64,000 bases of DNA from Pseudomonas graminis (GCF_002093745.1 NZ_MTSB01000012.1:1-64000), one strand, 5' to 3'. Shown: positions 26,360 through 35,791, numbered from the stretch's first letter. Numbers and translations are program-made. The notes: generated by a model from the letters alone, not told the origin.

Positions 26360-28456
26360 TCACTCACCTTCCAGCAGTTCAGTCACGCGGCTGATCAATT
26401 CGGCGATGGCAAACGGTTTTGGCAGCACATGCATGCCAGGCTCCAGCGTATCGTGTGCCAGCGCAGCGTTTTCAGCGTAGCCGGTCACGAACAGGATTTT
26501 CAGATCGGGCCGGACGTCTCGGGCCGCGTCTGCAACCTGGCGACCGTTCATGCCGCCTGGCAGGCCGACATCGGTGACCAACAGGTCGATGGCGGTTTTT
26601 GACTGCAGAATGCTCAGCGCATCGGCGCCTCGCTCGGCTTGCAACACCGCATAGCCCAGGTCCTCAAGCAGCTCGACCATCAGCAGCCGGACCGCAGGTT
26701 CGTCGTCGACAACCAGAATCGTCTCGTCGCCAGTGTTTTGCGTCGGCACTTGCAGCAGCGAGTCTTCCTGCGCAGGGTTTTGAGCGTCACCTTCGTGCAT
26801 CGGCAGCAGAATGCAGACCGTCGAGCCTTCCCCGGATTTTGAGGTGATGCTGACGCCGCCGCCTGATTGTCGTGCAAAACCGTAAATCATCGACAGCCCC
26901 AGGCCGGTGCCCATGCCCAGCGGCTTGGTGGTAAAGAACGGGTCGAACGCGCGCCCGATGACGTCCTCTTCCATGCCGCTGCCCGTGTCACTGACCGACA
27001 ACTCCACATAGCGACCAGCGGATAATCCGTGGTTCGCCGCTGCCGCGGCATTCAGGTTGCGGTTGGCGGTCCGGATCAGCAGTCGACCGCCATCGGGCAT
27101 GGCGTCCTTGGCGTTGATACACAGATTGAGCAGCGAGTTTTCCAGTTGATGCGGATCGACCAGCGTTGACCACAGGCCTTGCGAAGGCACGACCTGCATA
27201 TCGATGCCAGGCCCTACTGTTCGCCTGATCAGCTCATCCATGCCTGTCACCAGCCGATCAACGTCGATGGCCACCGGGGCCAGCGTCTGGCGGCGTGAAA
27301 ACGCCAGCAGCCGGTGGGTCAGGGACGCCGCACGCCTCGAGCCTTCCAGTGCGGCGTTGATGTAGCGATCCAGCTCCGTGAAGCGCTCCTGCCGGATTCT
27401 CGACAGAAGCAGCTCCATATTGCCGGTCACCCCCATCAGCATGTTGTTGAAGTCGTGGGCCAGGCCCCCGGTGAGCTGCCCGACCGCTTCCATCTTCTGG
27501 GACTGAATCAGTGTTTCCTGCGCAATGCGCAACGCTTCGATGCGGTCCTTTTCATGGGTCAGGTGCTTGCCCAGCGCAAAGATGATTCCGTTGCCTGGCG
27601 CGGAGGTCCAGCCGAACCAGCGATAGGTCCCGTCGACGTGTTGATAACGGTTTTCAAACAACGGCAGAACATGATCTGCGGCGTGCTTGAGCGCATCCTG
27701 TGTGTTACTGAGGTCATCCGGGTGGAGCAGGGTCATGATCGAACTGCCCAGCAGTTCCTGCTCCGTGCGCCCGAGGATTGCGCTCCATGCCGGGTTGACT
27801 CTCAGGAACCTGCCGCTGAAATCGAGAATGGCCAGCGGGTCGGGAGACAGTTCCCAGAACGTGTCCAGTTCGAGCGTACGTTGCTCCAGCGTGGCGGCCT
27901 GCCGTTGTTCCAGCGAAATCAGTTCGTCGATCAGTTTCAGGCGCTTGCGCTCGCTGTCCTGCAAGGCCTGTTGATCGAGAACGTGGCGAGTGGTTTCGTT
28001 GGTGATGCAAAACATACCGACGGTGATGCCTTGTTCGTCTATCACGGGCGAGAACGAGAATGTCCACCACGTCTGCTCGGTTTCACCGTAGCGCGACATG
28101 CTCAGCGGCAAGTCTTTGAAATGGCATGCCTTGCCTTCGAATGCATCCATCACCAGCGGTGCGACCTGATCCCAGACGTCAGCCCAGAGTTCTGGAATGA
28201 GCGCCCCCATTGCGTTGTCCTTGCGCGGACCGAGAATGGGGGTGTAAGCGTCATTGTGGAAAAACACCAGGTCCGGCCCCCAGAGCAGGTACATCGACTC
28301 GGGTGAGTTCAGGATCAGGTTCAGGGTATTTTTCAGCGACACCGGCCACCGTTCGATAGGCCCGAGTGATGTTCGATTCCAGTCCTTTGATCGAATAGTC
28401 TCAGCAGCCTTGCTGTTACCTGCCGGGAAACCAATGGGGAAAATCACTTCAGGCAC
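26360..28456 (-). CDS. Cytosolic PAS hybrid sensor histidine kinase
   Basis: A 698-residue kinase with no membrane segment. It has an N-terminal PAS/GAF-like region (about 30-170; SMYLLWGPDLVFFHNDAYTP), a PAS domain (about 195-315), HisKA with His334 (GGLAHDFNNMLMGVTGN) and HATPase (about 440-560; NLCINAKDAMPDGG, GTGLGLSMIYGFARQSGG). A C-terminal receiver carries Asp629 (VTDVGLPGG) and Lys in LPKPFA. The layout resembles many cytosolic Pseudomonas hybrid kinases that lack an adjacent regulator; none is visible here, so the partner is unknown. The GTG start has AGGAG almost touching it; the GTG at codon 4 has better spacing and may be the true start. Confidence 0.88.
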   Translation of the reverse strand: MPEVIFPIGFPAGNSKAAETIRSKDWNRTSLGPIERWPVSLKNTLNLILNSPESMYLLWGPDLVFFHNDAYTPILGPRKDNAMGALIPELWADVWDQVAPLVMDAFEGKACHFKDLPLSMSRYGETEQTWWTFSFSPVIDEQGITVGMFCITNETTRHVLDQQALQDSERKRLKLIDELISLEQRQAATLEQRTLELDTFWELSPDPLAILDFSGRFLRVNPAWSAILGRTEQELLGSSIMTLLHPDDLSNTQDALKHAADHVLPLFENRYQHVDGTYRWFGWTSAPGNGIIFALGKHLTHEKDRIEALRIAQETLIQSQKMEAVGQLTGGLAHDFNNMLMGVTGNMELLLSRIRQERFTELDRYINAALEGSRRAASLTHRLLAFSRRQTLAPVAIDVDRLVTGMDELIRRTVGPGIDMQVVPSQGLWSTLVDPHQLENSLLNLCINAKDAMPDGGRLLIRTANRNLNAAAAANHGLSAGRYVELSVSDTGSGMEEDVIGRAFDPFFTTKPLGMGTGLGLSMIYGFARQSGGGVSITSKSGEGSTVCILLPMHEGDAQNPAQEDSLLQVPTQNTGDETILVVDDEPAVRLLMVELLEDLGYAVLQAERGADALSILQSKTAIDLLVTDVGLPGGMNGRQVADAARDVRPDLKILFVTGYAENAALAHDTLEPGMHVLPKPFAIAELISRVTELLEGE

Positions 28457-28744
28457 GCTCCTGGCGGCTGCATTCTATTGCGAGGCATTCAAATGGCACT
28501 GTCTGATGGCTGGATCAATTCAAAACGATTTATTGCTGCGTTCAAGTGACTCAATGCGCACATTATTGACCCTCTCCCCTAGGCGCGGGTTGCACGTATT
28601 CTGCAGATAAGTTCGACGAGGGGATGAGCGGGCGCTGTGCCTGACCGTAACATTCGGAAGCACACCGGTAAGGGAGTGGCAGGTGACTTCTCTTCGGGTT
28701 GTGGGTCAATGAATCATCTGACAACGGCCTATCGGAGGTTTCCT
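28457..28744. other. Divergent spacer without a supported gene
   Basis: 288 bp between the hybrid kinase and the TerB-family gene. TTGACC (28566-28571) and TTGCAC (28590-28595) resemble -35 boxes but have no good -10 partner. An in-frame ATG 36 bp upstream of the TerB GTG has no ribosome site. I see nothing else. Confidence 0.3.
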
Positions 28745-29485
28745 GTGAATACGCGTGGTTTACTCGATCAACTGCTCAAGTCCGGGCAAAGCATGTTGCA
28801 AGACAAAACGCAGAGCAGGCCCGGCAAGTCCTCTGGCACTGACTCCCTGATGAACGGGCTGGGCAGCCTGCTGGGCGGTAAGGGTCACGGCGCCAGCCAG
28901 GGCGGGCTGGGAAGTTTGTTGTCTGGCGCGGGCGGTGGTGCTTTGGCTGCCGGGGCGATGGGGCTGCTCAAGGGCAAGCGGTCACGCGGCATGGGCGGCA
29001 AGGTGCTGACCTATGGTGGCCTGGCAGCGTTGGGCGTGTTGGCTTACAAGGCTTATAACAACTGGCAGGCCAGCCAGGGTGTTTCTGGCCAGCGCGAACC
29101 GCAGACCATTGATCGCCTGCCCGAGGCTGAAGCCGAACAGCACAGCCGCGCTATCCTGCGTGCGCTGGTCGCTGCCGCTAAAGCGGATGGCCATGTCGAT
29201 GAGCGCGAGCGCGAGCTGATCGAGGGTGAGTTCAGCAAGCTCAGCGCCGATCAGGAACTGCAGCACTGGCTTCATGCCGAGTTGAATAAACCACTGGACC
29301 CGGCTGAAGTGGCGCGGGCCGCCGCCACGCCGGAAATGGCTGCCGAGATGTACATCGCCAGTGTGATGCTGGTAGATGATGAGCATTTCATGGAGCGTAC
29401 CTACCTTGACGAACTGGCGCGCCAGTTGAAGCTGGAGCCAGGCCTCAAGGCCGAACTCGAAACTCAGGTCAAAAACGCTGAGTAG
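28745..29485 (+). CDS. TerB/DUF533 (YebE-type) inner-membrane protein
   Basis: A 246-residue protein. A Gly-rich stretch (about 35-85, many GLGSLL/GGG units) leads into a single membrane helix (about 85-103; VLTYGGLAALGVLAYKAYNN). The C-terminal helical TerB-like domain (about 130-245) contains ALVAAAKADGHVDERERELI, the acidic motif typical of DUF533/TerB metal-binding proteins. E. coli YebE is induced by envelope stress, but its role is unknown. The GTG start is supported by GGAGG about 7 bp upstream and by the family N-terminus NTRGLLDQLL. It converges on the giant LRR-NEL gene, with a shared hairpin between. Confidence 0.85.
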   Translation: MNTRGLLDQLLKSGQSMLQDKTQSRPGKSSGTDSLMNGLGSLLGGKGHGASQGGLGSLLSGAGGGALAAGAMGLLKGKRSRGMGGKVLTYGGLAALGVLAYKAYNNWQASQGVSGQREPQTIDRLPEAEAEQHSRAILRALVAAAKADGHVDERERELIEGEFSKLSADQELQHWLHAELNKPLDPAEVARAAATPEMAAEMYIASVMLVDDEHFMERTYLDELARQLKLEPGLKAELETQVKNAE

Positions 29486-29503
29486 ACGGCTGTTGCGCGG
29501 CGG

Positions 29504-29536
29504 GGTTGCCAGAAGCCTTTGCAGCTTCTGACAACC
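29504..29536. terminator. Bidirectional hairpin between convergent genes
   Basis: ggttgccagaagc and gcttctgacaacc pair over 13 positions with one mismatch around a 7-base loop. It sits midway between the TerB-family stop and the stop of the giant gene, so it can end both transcripts. Confidence 0.65.
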
Positions 29537-29542
29537 TGTTCG

Positions 29543-32500
29543 TCACGGCTGCTCAAGCCCTTCTGCGTTGGTCAGCTCCCTGATCAGGGTCGCTTCCTGT
29601 TCCTTGAACGTTGTTTCGAACTCACGAATCCGTGCTTCGTATTCTGCACTGTCGAGGCTGATGTCGCGGCGCTCGAACTCGTCAGTGAGCCGGGTCAGGT
29701 CATTGCGGTAGACCTGTTCGAGTGCGTCAAACCGTCCTGAATGAGTTTCCCGCAGGTAGCTGACCCAGTAATCCTGTTGCGCAGCGAAGCGCAGGAACGG
29801 CTCGCCTCGCTCACCGGTCTGCACGCGCAAGAGGGCTGTTTCGAATTCACCCGGACGAATGCCGGCGTGGGCTTCGAACAGCATCGACTCCGGTGGCACG
29901 GGCAGGTCCAGCGCACTGGCCCAGTGCGTGCGATACGCCAGGCGGACTTCCGCTTCATCTCGGGTTCCGGCCTGTTCGAGGGCGGCAGCATCCAGCTCCG
30001 ACAGGCGATAGAGGCGGGTCACAAGCCGGTATAGCTGGGCGCCGCGTTGCTCAGGCACGACATCCTGCAAGAACCTCCGGGTGAAGACCAGTACCTCCAT
30101 CTGGTTGAATTCCAGAACAATGCCGTCAGGACACGTGTTGTTATTACGAAACAGCCTGAGCGGCTCTTCGGCGATGGCGTTGAGGGTCATTCTTGTCTGA
30201 GGGTCCTGTGTGACGGCAGCCAGTACCTGCCAGATGCGCTCGACGAGCGCAGGGCGGCTGTTCAGATTCCGGTAGTCGGCACTGCGACGCAATGAATCCA
30301 CCAGGTCCAGCAGGTTGCGGGCCTGTTCGCCGTCCTCCAGTTGTTCCCAGATCTGGCGTCGCTCTGCGTTCAACGGGTGGTTGTCTTGCAGCCACGGTTC
30401 GACCGTGACGATTTCCGGCGTGGACGGGCGACTGTCGTCGGAAGACATGTAGTCAGAGAACGACGAATCCGAGTCGTGGTGTTCCGTCCAGTCCATTGCA
30501 ACGAGTTCCGGTGGCAGATTCATGTCGAAAGTGAAGACGCGCCCGTAACGCTCCGACATCTGCGCGCGCCGCATGGTGGTTTCGGACAGCGGGTTGTTGA
30601 GCAGGCTGATCTCGGTATGTAAATGCGGACTGCTGGGGTTGGCCAGAATATGTTCCGGCAGGTCGATGATCTGGTTGCCCTCGAGCAGCAGCGTTTTCAA
30701 GGGGTCCGGAGCCATGTCATCCAGCCATGCCGGCCATTCGCTCAGCCCGACTTCGTTCAGTGAAAGCCAGTTCAGTGCGGTGTTTTTCAGTCCGGCCAGC
30801 GTGTTGATGTTTCCCAGTTGGTTGCGATCCAGTTCCAGCCGTTGCAGTGTCGGAATACGGCTGAAGAAATCGATATGCTGCTGATCGATCACCAGACCCT
30901 GGTCATTGAGGCTCAGCGAGCGCAGTAAGCGAAGCTCCAGTAGGGCCTGCGGCAGTTCGTTCAACGGTGCGATATGGCCGTTTATGTCCAGTGCGTTCAG
31001 CTCTGTCATGGGCCGCAGAAAACGGTCGAAATCAGCGGCTGTTCCGGAGATCCTGCTCAAGTGAAGGTGGCGCACCTGCCGATAGAAAGACTCCGGCAGT
31101 TGCGGTGGGAAGTCGACCAGCGCGATGTCGGCAAGGTGCAGCGGCATGTGAATCTGCCCCATGCTGAACGCCCGCCAGTATTCAATCAGCACCAGGCCAA
31201 TGCGGCGGCGTGCTTCGACGGTCTGTTCACTCGGAGCAGCCATCGAGCTGGAGGCGTTTGCCCATTGGTCAAGTGCCGTGAACAGGTCGGCGCCTTGCTG
31301 CAATTGCATGTTCACTGCGGCTTGCACGGCCAGCGGCGTGTCTATGACAAAGCGGAAAGAACGATCAGACACGGCCTCGCTGATACGCGCCTGTATCGTG
31401 GTGTGCCGGGACAGACTGTTACCGCGTAAATCGATCAGTGTCTGATGGCTGGAGCCGGGCGGGTTGTCGAGAATCCACCCTGGCAGTTCTGTCAGGTTAT
31501 TGTGCGCCACCGACAGCTCGCGGATGTTGCCCGGCATCAGATCGCTCAGCCAGGATGGCCAGCGGTGCATGCCGACCCGTTGCAGCACGAGGCGGTCGAG
31601 CTGAAGCCAGCCCACGTCCATAGGCAACAGGCTGATCAACCGGTTGCCGCTCAGGTCCAGTGATCTGAGACCGGTCAGGCTCCGCAAGTGATTCATCTGC
31701 GTCTGATCCAGAAAGATGCCCTGATTGATCAGCGCCAGTTCGGTGAGCTGCGGCGCGGCGTTTGCAATATGCTGAGGCAGGTTGAGGAAGACCGAAAAGT
31801 CGGGATCCAGCCCGGCGCTAGGCTCGCTGATCAGGTTCAGTGAACGCGCATTCGGGAAACGCTGCAGGAAATGTCCAAGCTCTACACTGTTGGTCAGTTG
31901 TCGGGGCAGATCCGGTGCGGCGGGCACCGCGCCTGCGCCTGTCTGTACTCGATGCTCGACCGAGATATTTTCCAGGTGCAATCCGGTTACCCGGGAATAC
32001 ACGAAGTCTGGCAACTGGCGCGGAAAGTCATTCAGCGCCACATATTGCAGGCGCAGCGGCTCGAGCGTTCGCCCGATTTCAGGCAGGCTGTTGAGGCGCC
32101 AGTGGTTCCAGAGGGCTTCGCTGATGCGTTCCCGACTGTCTATGTGCGCCTGACTCATGAGCGGCATTTCGATGATTTCATCGGTCCAGACTCGCAAACT
32201 GGCCCTTAGCGCCATTTGCTCGCCCAGCAGGCCGTTGAGTCGTTGGTCGATAGTCCTGTTATTCCAGCCGGTGTGGCGCAGGCGGTTGAGGATATCTTCC
32301 GGAAACGCGTCTTCCAGCTCCAGCATACGAATCTTGTCCAGCAGGCTGTCGTCGGTGATATGCCAGTCGGCTTCACCGCGTCCGCTCAATGGATAACCGA
32401 GACGGCCGTCCGCCAGACGCATGGGTGACTTTGCCCCGGGCTTGATTGCCTGCATGTTCAGCAAGGGAGCCAGGTTCTGGCGAGGCAAGGGGTGTTCCTG

Positions 32501-35500
32501 AATCCGGCTCGCCAGTGCCTGGCCCTGACTGGCGTGGTCAAAGCCCAACTGGCTGCGTTCGGCATCCGGCAGGGCACGAAGCAGGGATGAGTACAGGTCG
32601 TCTAGACCGTGCAGGTGCCGGTCATCGGCATCGCGCGTCTCGTAACGATTGCCCTCTCTGATCAGCACCTTGCGAATCGGCGCGTCATGCGGCCCTATGC
32701 TGTCGATCAGCGGGCCACCGAAATAACGGTCATGCACTTCCAGTCGCACGTGTGATGGCCATTGCGCGAGGGCTTCAAGGCTGTGCAAAACAAGGCAGTC
32801 GGTATCGGCGCTGGTAACGGAGGCCAGATACAGCCCTTCGTAGGCCCGCGCCAGCCGAACCTGTTGCAGATAGGCGCTGGCTTCCTCGGCAATTCGCAGC
32901 GGTACGCGGCGCTCCGTTGTCAGTTGGGCCAGTTCTGCCGGCGATGCGTGGCTGGCCAGTTCCTGAATGATCAGCGGCGGCAGCCCTGAAAACGCCTGCT
33001 GGATGACTTGAGCGCCTTCCGTATCCGCCACTTCCAGCGCGCGATAGCGAGTTTCGAACAGCCAGCCTCTGGTTGCCCGGGCACGAGCAGCCAGGTGCGT
33101 TCGCAGCGTCGTCAGTCGCGACGCGATACTCAGGCGGCCTGCGCCGAATTCTTCGTCGAGCAGCGTCTGGATTTCGCTGTTGCTCAGGCTCTCCAGCACC
33201 TGGCGCAGGGCGTCCGGCTGGTCGGCGCGGACAGTGATGGCTTCCCGGACGGCAGCCTGATGCACCGGCGTGAATGTCTGAACCGTATCATTTTGGGCAT
33301 CCACCAGCGTCAGGGCACGATTGCCCGGCCAGCGAGGATCCTGGCTCAGCAGTTCAAGTTGAAGAGCGGCTGCGGCGTTCGGGTTGTTCGCTTCCATCTG
33401 CTCAATGAAGCGATTGATCTGCTGATCCAGCCTGAAGCGGCGTGCGGTGTCTTCAAGTAACGCGGGCGGGCGTTGCAGGTCGGCCAGCGCCTGGCGCATC
33501 ACGGACTCGGACGTATTACTGACGTTCAGGATGTGCCTGGCAGTGGTATCGGAAAAGGCATCGCTGGAATACCCCAGCCGTCGAAACAGGGTCAGGCCTT
33601 CCATTTCCAGGGGTTGATCCAGCTCATGCAGCCAGGCTCCCGAGCCATTGTGTCGCAAGGCCGGCTGATAGCTTTCCGGGCGGGCCGGGTGCTCCATCAG
33701 GTAACCGTCGTCAGTCGCCGTTGGCGTGACGGAATAGACTCGCCCCTCAAGGGGCAGCCATTGCTTGCCTTGCCATGTGTACAGACCTGTGGCGTCGGGC
33801 TGCAGGTTGGCTGGCAGTACAACATCATGGGCAAAGGGCGCCAGGTCGGGCTTCCACAGGCGCGTGGCGCCGTCCGGCAGCTCCACGGGTTTGAGGCTGT
33901 TCACGAATTCGGGCACTTGCAGCGCAGGTACCGCCGCGCCGCCCGCTGTTGCCGCGCCGAGAGCCGACATCAAGGCGATGTTTTCCACCACGTCGAACAG
34001 ATAAGCGAACGCCTGATCTTTCTCGTCTTTCGCCCAGCTCTCCACGCCTTCGTAAACTTCATGGACAAGCTGAATGGCCGTGACGGCCAGCATCAGTTCG
34101 CCCACTACCGGAACGACAAAGCCCGCGATGTTCAGAACGTCGAAGGCTCGGTCTTTGAAGTATTGCACGCGCTGGTCGAACGTCTTTTGATCCTCTGCCG
34201 CCGTCGGTACTCCATGAAACAGGGCATCGTCCTGCAAAGCAGCGCGTTTGCGATCATGCAGATTGTCCAGCAGGCGACCTTTGAGCGGCGTCTCTCTCAG
34301 GTCCAGACGGGCATTGCGGTCGTCTTCACGCTCCAGCCACTGACGCTCGAAAATGCCGCCTTTCTTGACCTTGGGGTGCAGGCGCTCGAACAACTGCTCC
34401 AGCAGCGCGCTTCGGTGGCGCGCCGGTATGAAGCGCTTGAAGAAGTTCAGATAGCCTTTGACGAACATCCGGTCGCGCAGCGAGTTTATGAAAACCGCCA
34501 CCGAGTCGTACTCTTTCAGCGGAGCGATGGGATCGTCAGGAATGTAGACGACGACTTTCTCGAGTCCGGTTGCGATGTCCCGATCCTTGCCGAAAACAAG
34601 GATGCCGGTGAGCTCGACATCCCCCAGGCGCGGTGCGCTGCACTTGACCGGAATGTTATCCAGTCGCACGTTTTGCTGGCCATCGAGAATCTTCAGCAAT
34701 GCCTGCTGCATGGGAGGGCTGATCAGCCCTTGAAGCGCTGCAATCTGCACGTGCAGCCGGATGGAAGACGACTCCAGCTGCATGAAATCCTGGCGAATTC
34801 TCGTGGCGGCCTGTTCCGGCGTTTCGCCAGGTGTGGACGGTGCGCTGAAAACGGACGTGAGATGAGCCTGATACTGGCCTCCCAGGTCCAGCTCACGGCA
34901 CAGCGAGGCGAACCCTGTCGCAGAGATCGGCAGGGCTGTACCGGTGATGTAATTGCCCATGATCTCGCAAGAGGAAAAAACCTCGGCTTTGGTGCCTGTG
35001 TCAGCGTCCATTGCCCCAGGCGCTGTTTCCCAGGCCTCGAAATTCTGCAGAGCGGCCTTGAGCAAGGTCTGCTTCGCGGCCTTCAGGGCGAGGTGGGCCT
35101 GCGTTAAAGGGTCTTTGGACGCCGAAAGGAACGACTGATCGACCTTTGCGCGACGGGCGTGAAACAGCCACGAACCGGCAACGTCCACCTCCAGTCCGAA
35201 TCGCTCCTTGATGGCCGCCGTCAGCAAGGGTTTTGCGAAGTCTTCCAGGGTGGAGATGCCTTCAAGCACCGGGCGAACCTTGTGTTCATTCCGGCGGTGC
35301 TCGGCATACAGCCTTTGCAGCTCGGCGACCTGCTTCGGGCTGGACGTGCGCGCGCTGTTCAGCCATTGCACTGAGCGTGCGGAGGACATGCGCAGGGTGG
35401 CGTGGGTCGCCGGTTCTGCTTCAAGCAGCCAGTCAGGTGCCTTGCTTTTTATGTGCTGCAGGTGCGGGATGGGTGGCGCAGGGGCCGCCATTGATGAATC

Positions 35501-35506
35501 AAGCAT
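29543..35506 (-). CDS. Giant LRR protein with C-terminal NEL-type E3 ubiquitin ligase domain
   Basis: A 1987-residue protein. The N-terminal half matches the large DUF6543 ('dermonecrotic toxin'-like) proteins of plant- and insect-associated Pseudomonas, with a hydrophobic helical patch at about 455-540. Two leucine-rich-repeat blocks follow (about 1130-1400 and 1437-1666), similar to each other and so probably duplicated. The C-terminus (about 1700-1925) looks like a NEL domain: a helical region (ERRQIWEQLEDGEQARNLLDL) then Cys1792-Pro-Asp1794 in NNNTCPDGIVLEFNQ, matching the Cys-x-Asp catalytic motif of IpaH/SspH/SlrP ligases. A long charged helical tail ends it. There is no Sec signal. The ATG has AAGG 7 bp upstream; an in-frame TTG 33 bp earlier has none. 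Predicted to ubiquitinate host proteins; activity, delivery and targets are unproven. Confidence 0.82.
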   Translation of the reverse strand: MLDSSMAAPAPPIPHLQHIKSKAPDWLLEAEPATHATLRMSSARSVQWLNSARTSSPKQVAELQRLYAEHRRNEHKVRPVLEGISTLEDFAKPLLTAAIKERFGLEVDVAGSWLFHARRAKVDQSFLSASKDPLTQAHLALKAAKQTLLKAALQNFEAWETAPGAMDADTGTKAEVFSSCEIMGNYITGTALPISATGFASLCRELDLGGQYQAHLTSVFSAPSTPGETPEQAATRIRQDFMQLESSSIRLHVQIAALQGLISPPMQQALLKILDGQQNVRLDNIPVKCSAPRLGDVELTGILVFGKDRDIATGLEKVVVYIPDDPIAPLKEYDSVAVFINSLRDRMFVKGYLNFFKRFIPARHRSALLEQLFERLHPKVKKGGIFERQWLEREDDRNARLDLRETPLKGRLLDNLHDRKRAALQDDALFHGVPTAAEDQKTFDQRVQYFKDRAFDVLNIAGFVVPVVGELMLAVTAIQLVHEVYEGVESWAKDEKDQAFAYLFDVVENIALMSALGAATAGGAAVPALQVPEFVNSLKPVELPDGATRLWKPDLAPFAHDVVLPANLQPDATGLYTWQGKQWLPLEGRVYSVTPTATDDGYLMEHPARPESYQPALRHNGSGAWLHELDQPLEMEGLTLFRRLGYSSDAFSDTTARHILNVSNTSESVMRQALADLQRPPALLEDTARRFRLDQQINRFIEQMEANNPNAAAALQLELLSQDPRWPGNRALTLVDAQNDTVQTFTPVHQAAVREAITVRADQPDALRQVLESLSNSEIQTLLDEEFGAGRLSIASRLTTLRTHLAARARATRGWLFETRYRALEVADTEGAQVIQQAFSGLPPLIIQELASHASPAELAQLTTERRVPLRIAEEASAYLQQVRLARAYEGLYLASVTSADTDCLVLHSLEALAQWPSHVRLEVHDRYFGGPLIDSIGPHDAPIRKVLIREGNRYETRDADDRHLHGLDDLYSSLLRALPDAERSQLGFDHASQGQALASRIQEHPLPRQNLAPLLNMQAIKPGAKSPMRLADGRLGYPLSGRGEADWHITDDSLLDKIRMLELEDAFPEDILNRLRHTGWNNRTIDQRLNGLLGEQMALRASLRVWTDEIIEMPLMSQAHIDSRERISEALWNHWRLNSLPEIGRTLEPLRLQYVALNDFPRQLPDFVYSRVTGLHLENISVEHRVQTGAGAVPAAPDLPRQLTNSVELGHFLQRFPNARSLNLISEPSAGLDPDFSVFLNLPQHIANAAPQLTELALINQGIFLDQTQMNHLRSLTGLRSLDLSGNRLISLLPMDVGWLQLDRLVLQRVGMHRWPSWLSDLMPGNIRELSVAHNNLTELPGWILDNPPGSSHQTLIDLRGNSLSRHTTIQARISEAVSDRSFRFVIDTPLAVQAAVNMQLQQGADLFTALDQWANASSSMAAPSEQTVEARRRIGLVLIEYWRAFSMGQIHMPLHLADIALVDFPPQLPESFYRQVRHLHLSRISGTAADFDRFLRPMTELNALDINGHIAPLNELPQALLELRLLRSLSLNDQGLVIDQQHIDFFSRIPTLQRLELDRNQLGNINTLAGLKNTALNWLSLNEVGLSEWPAWLDDMAPDPLKTLLLEGNQIIDLPEHILANPSSPHLHTEISLLNNPLSETTMRRAQMSERYGRVFTFDMNLPPELVAMDWTEHHDSDSSFSDYMSSDDSRPSTPEIVTVEPWLQDNHPLNAERRQIWEQLEDGEQARNLLDLVDSLRRSADYRNLNSRPALVERIWQVLAAVTQDPQTRMTLNAIAEEPLRLFRNNNTCPDGIVLEFNQMEVLVFTRRFLQDVVPEQRGAQLYRLVTRLYRLSELDAAALEQAGTRDEAEVRLAYRTHWASALDLPVPPESMLFEAHAGIRPGEFETALLRVQTGERGEPFLRFAAQQDYWVSYLRETHSGRFDALEQVYRNDLTRLTDEFERRDISLDSAEYEARIREFETTFKEQEATLIRELTNAEGLEQP

Positions 35507-35579
35507 CGAAGTGCCTTGTCGTGATTGAAGAGACGACAAAGCTTACGGACGTGCTCCGGCCTGAAAGCGCTAACTATGT

Positions 35580-35594
35580 ATATGCGCTGCATAT
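35580..35594. promoter_or_regulatory. Inverted repeat upstream of the giant gene
   Basis: atatgc-gct-gcatat is a perfect 6-3-6 repeat 75 bp upstream of the giant gene's start codon, in the spacer shared with wspA. It could be an operator; no promoter consensus is clear beside it. Confidence 0.3.
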
Positions 35595-35646
35595 TCCTGG
35601 TCGCTGCGCTCAAGTAGCGCTGAACGTTGCCGAAGACAAAGGATCG

Positions 35647-35659
35647 GTGTTAATAACAC
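35647..35659. promoter_or_regulatory. GTGTTAATAACAC palindrome in the wspA spacer
   Basis: gtgtta-a-taacac is a perfect palindrome about 50 bp upstream of the best wspA -10 candidate. It lies between two divergent genes, so a regulator bound here could affect both. Confidence 0.35.
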
Positions 35660-35687
35660 GCATCATGACTGGATGTCGGTATGACCC

Positions 35688-35715
35688 TTTTGGCCGTTGA
35701 AGGCTGGGCTATACT
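35688..35715 (+). promoter_or_regulatory. Candidate wspA promoter
   Basis: TATACT (35710-35715) preceded 16 bp upstream by a poor -35 (TTTGGC). About 75 bp before the wspA start. A weak sigma-70 match; no FliA or RpoN pattern seen. Confidence 0.35.
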
Positions 35716-35791
35716 CACGCCGCCTGGACCGTTCGTCGGTCCGCTTCTTGAACACGGCCCGACGCCGTCGTTGAACTCTTGAGGGATGACT

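Noticed and set aside
33473..35107. A 544-codon open frame on the plus strand inside the giant gene
   Set aside because: Composition (Arg/Gln/Val rich) and lack of motifs mark it as a shadow of the minus-strand gene.
35507..35785. Hrp box upstream of the giant gene
   Set aside because: No GGAACC-like -35 with a CCAC-like -10 at the proper spacing on the minus strand.
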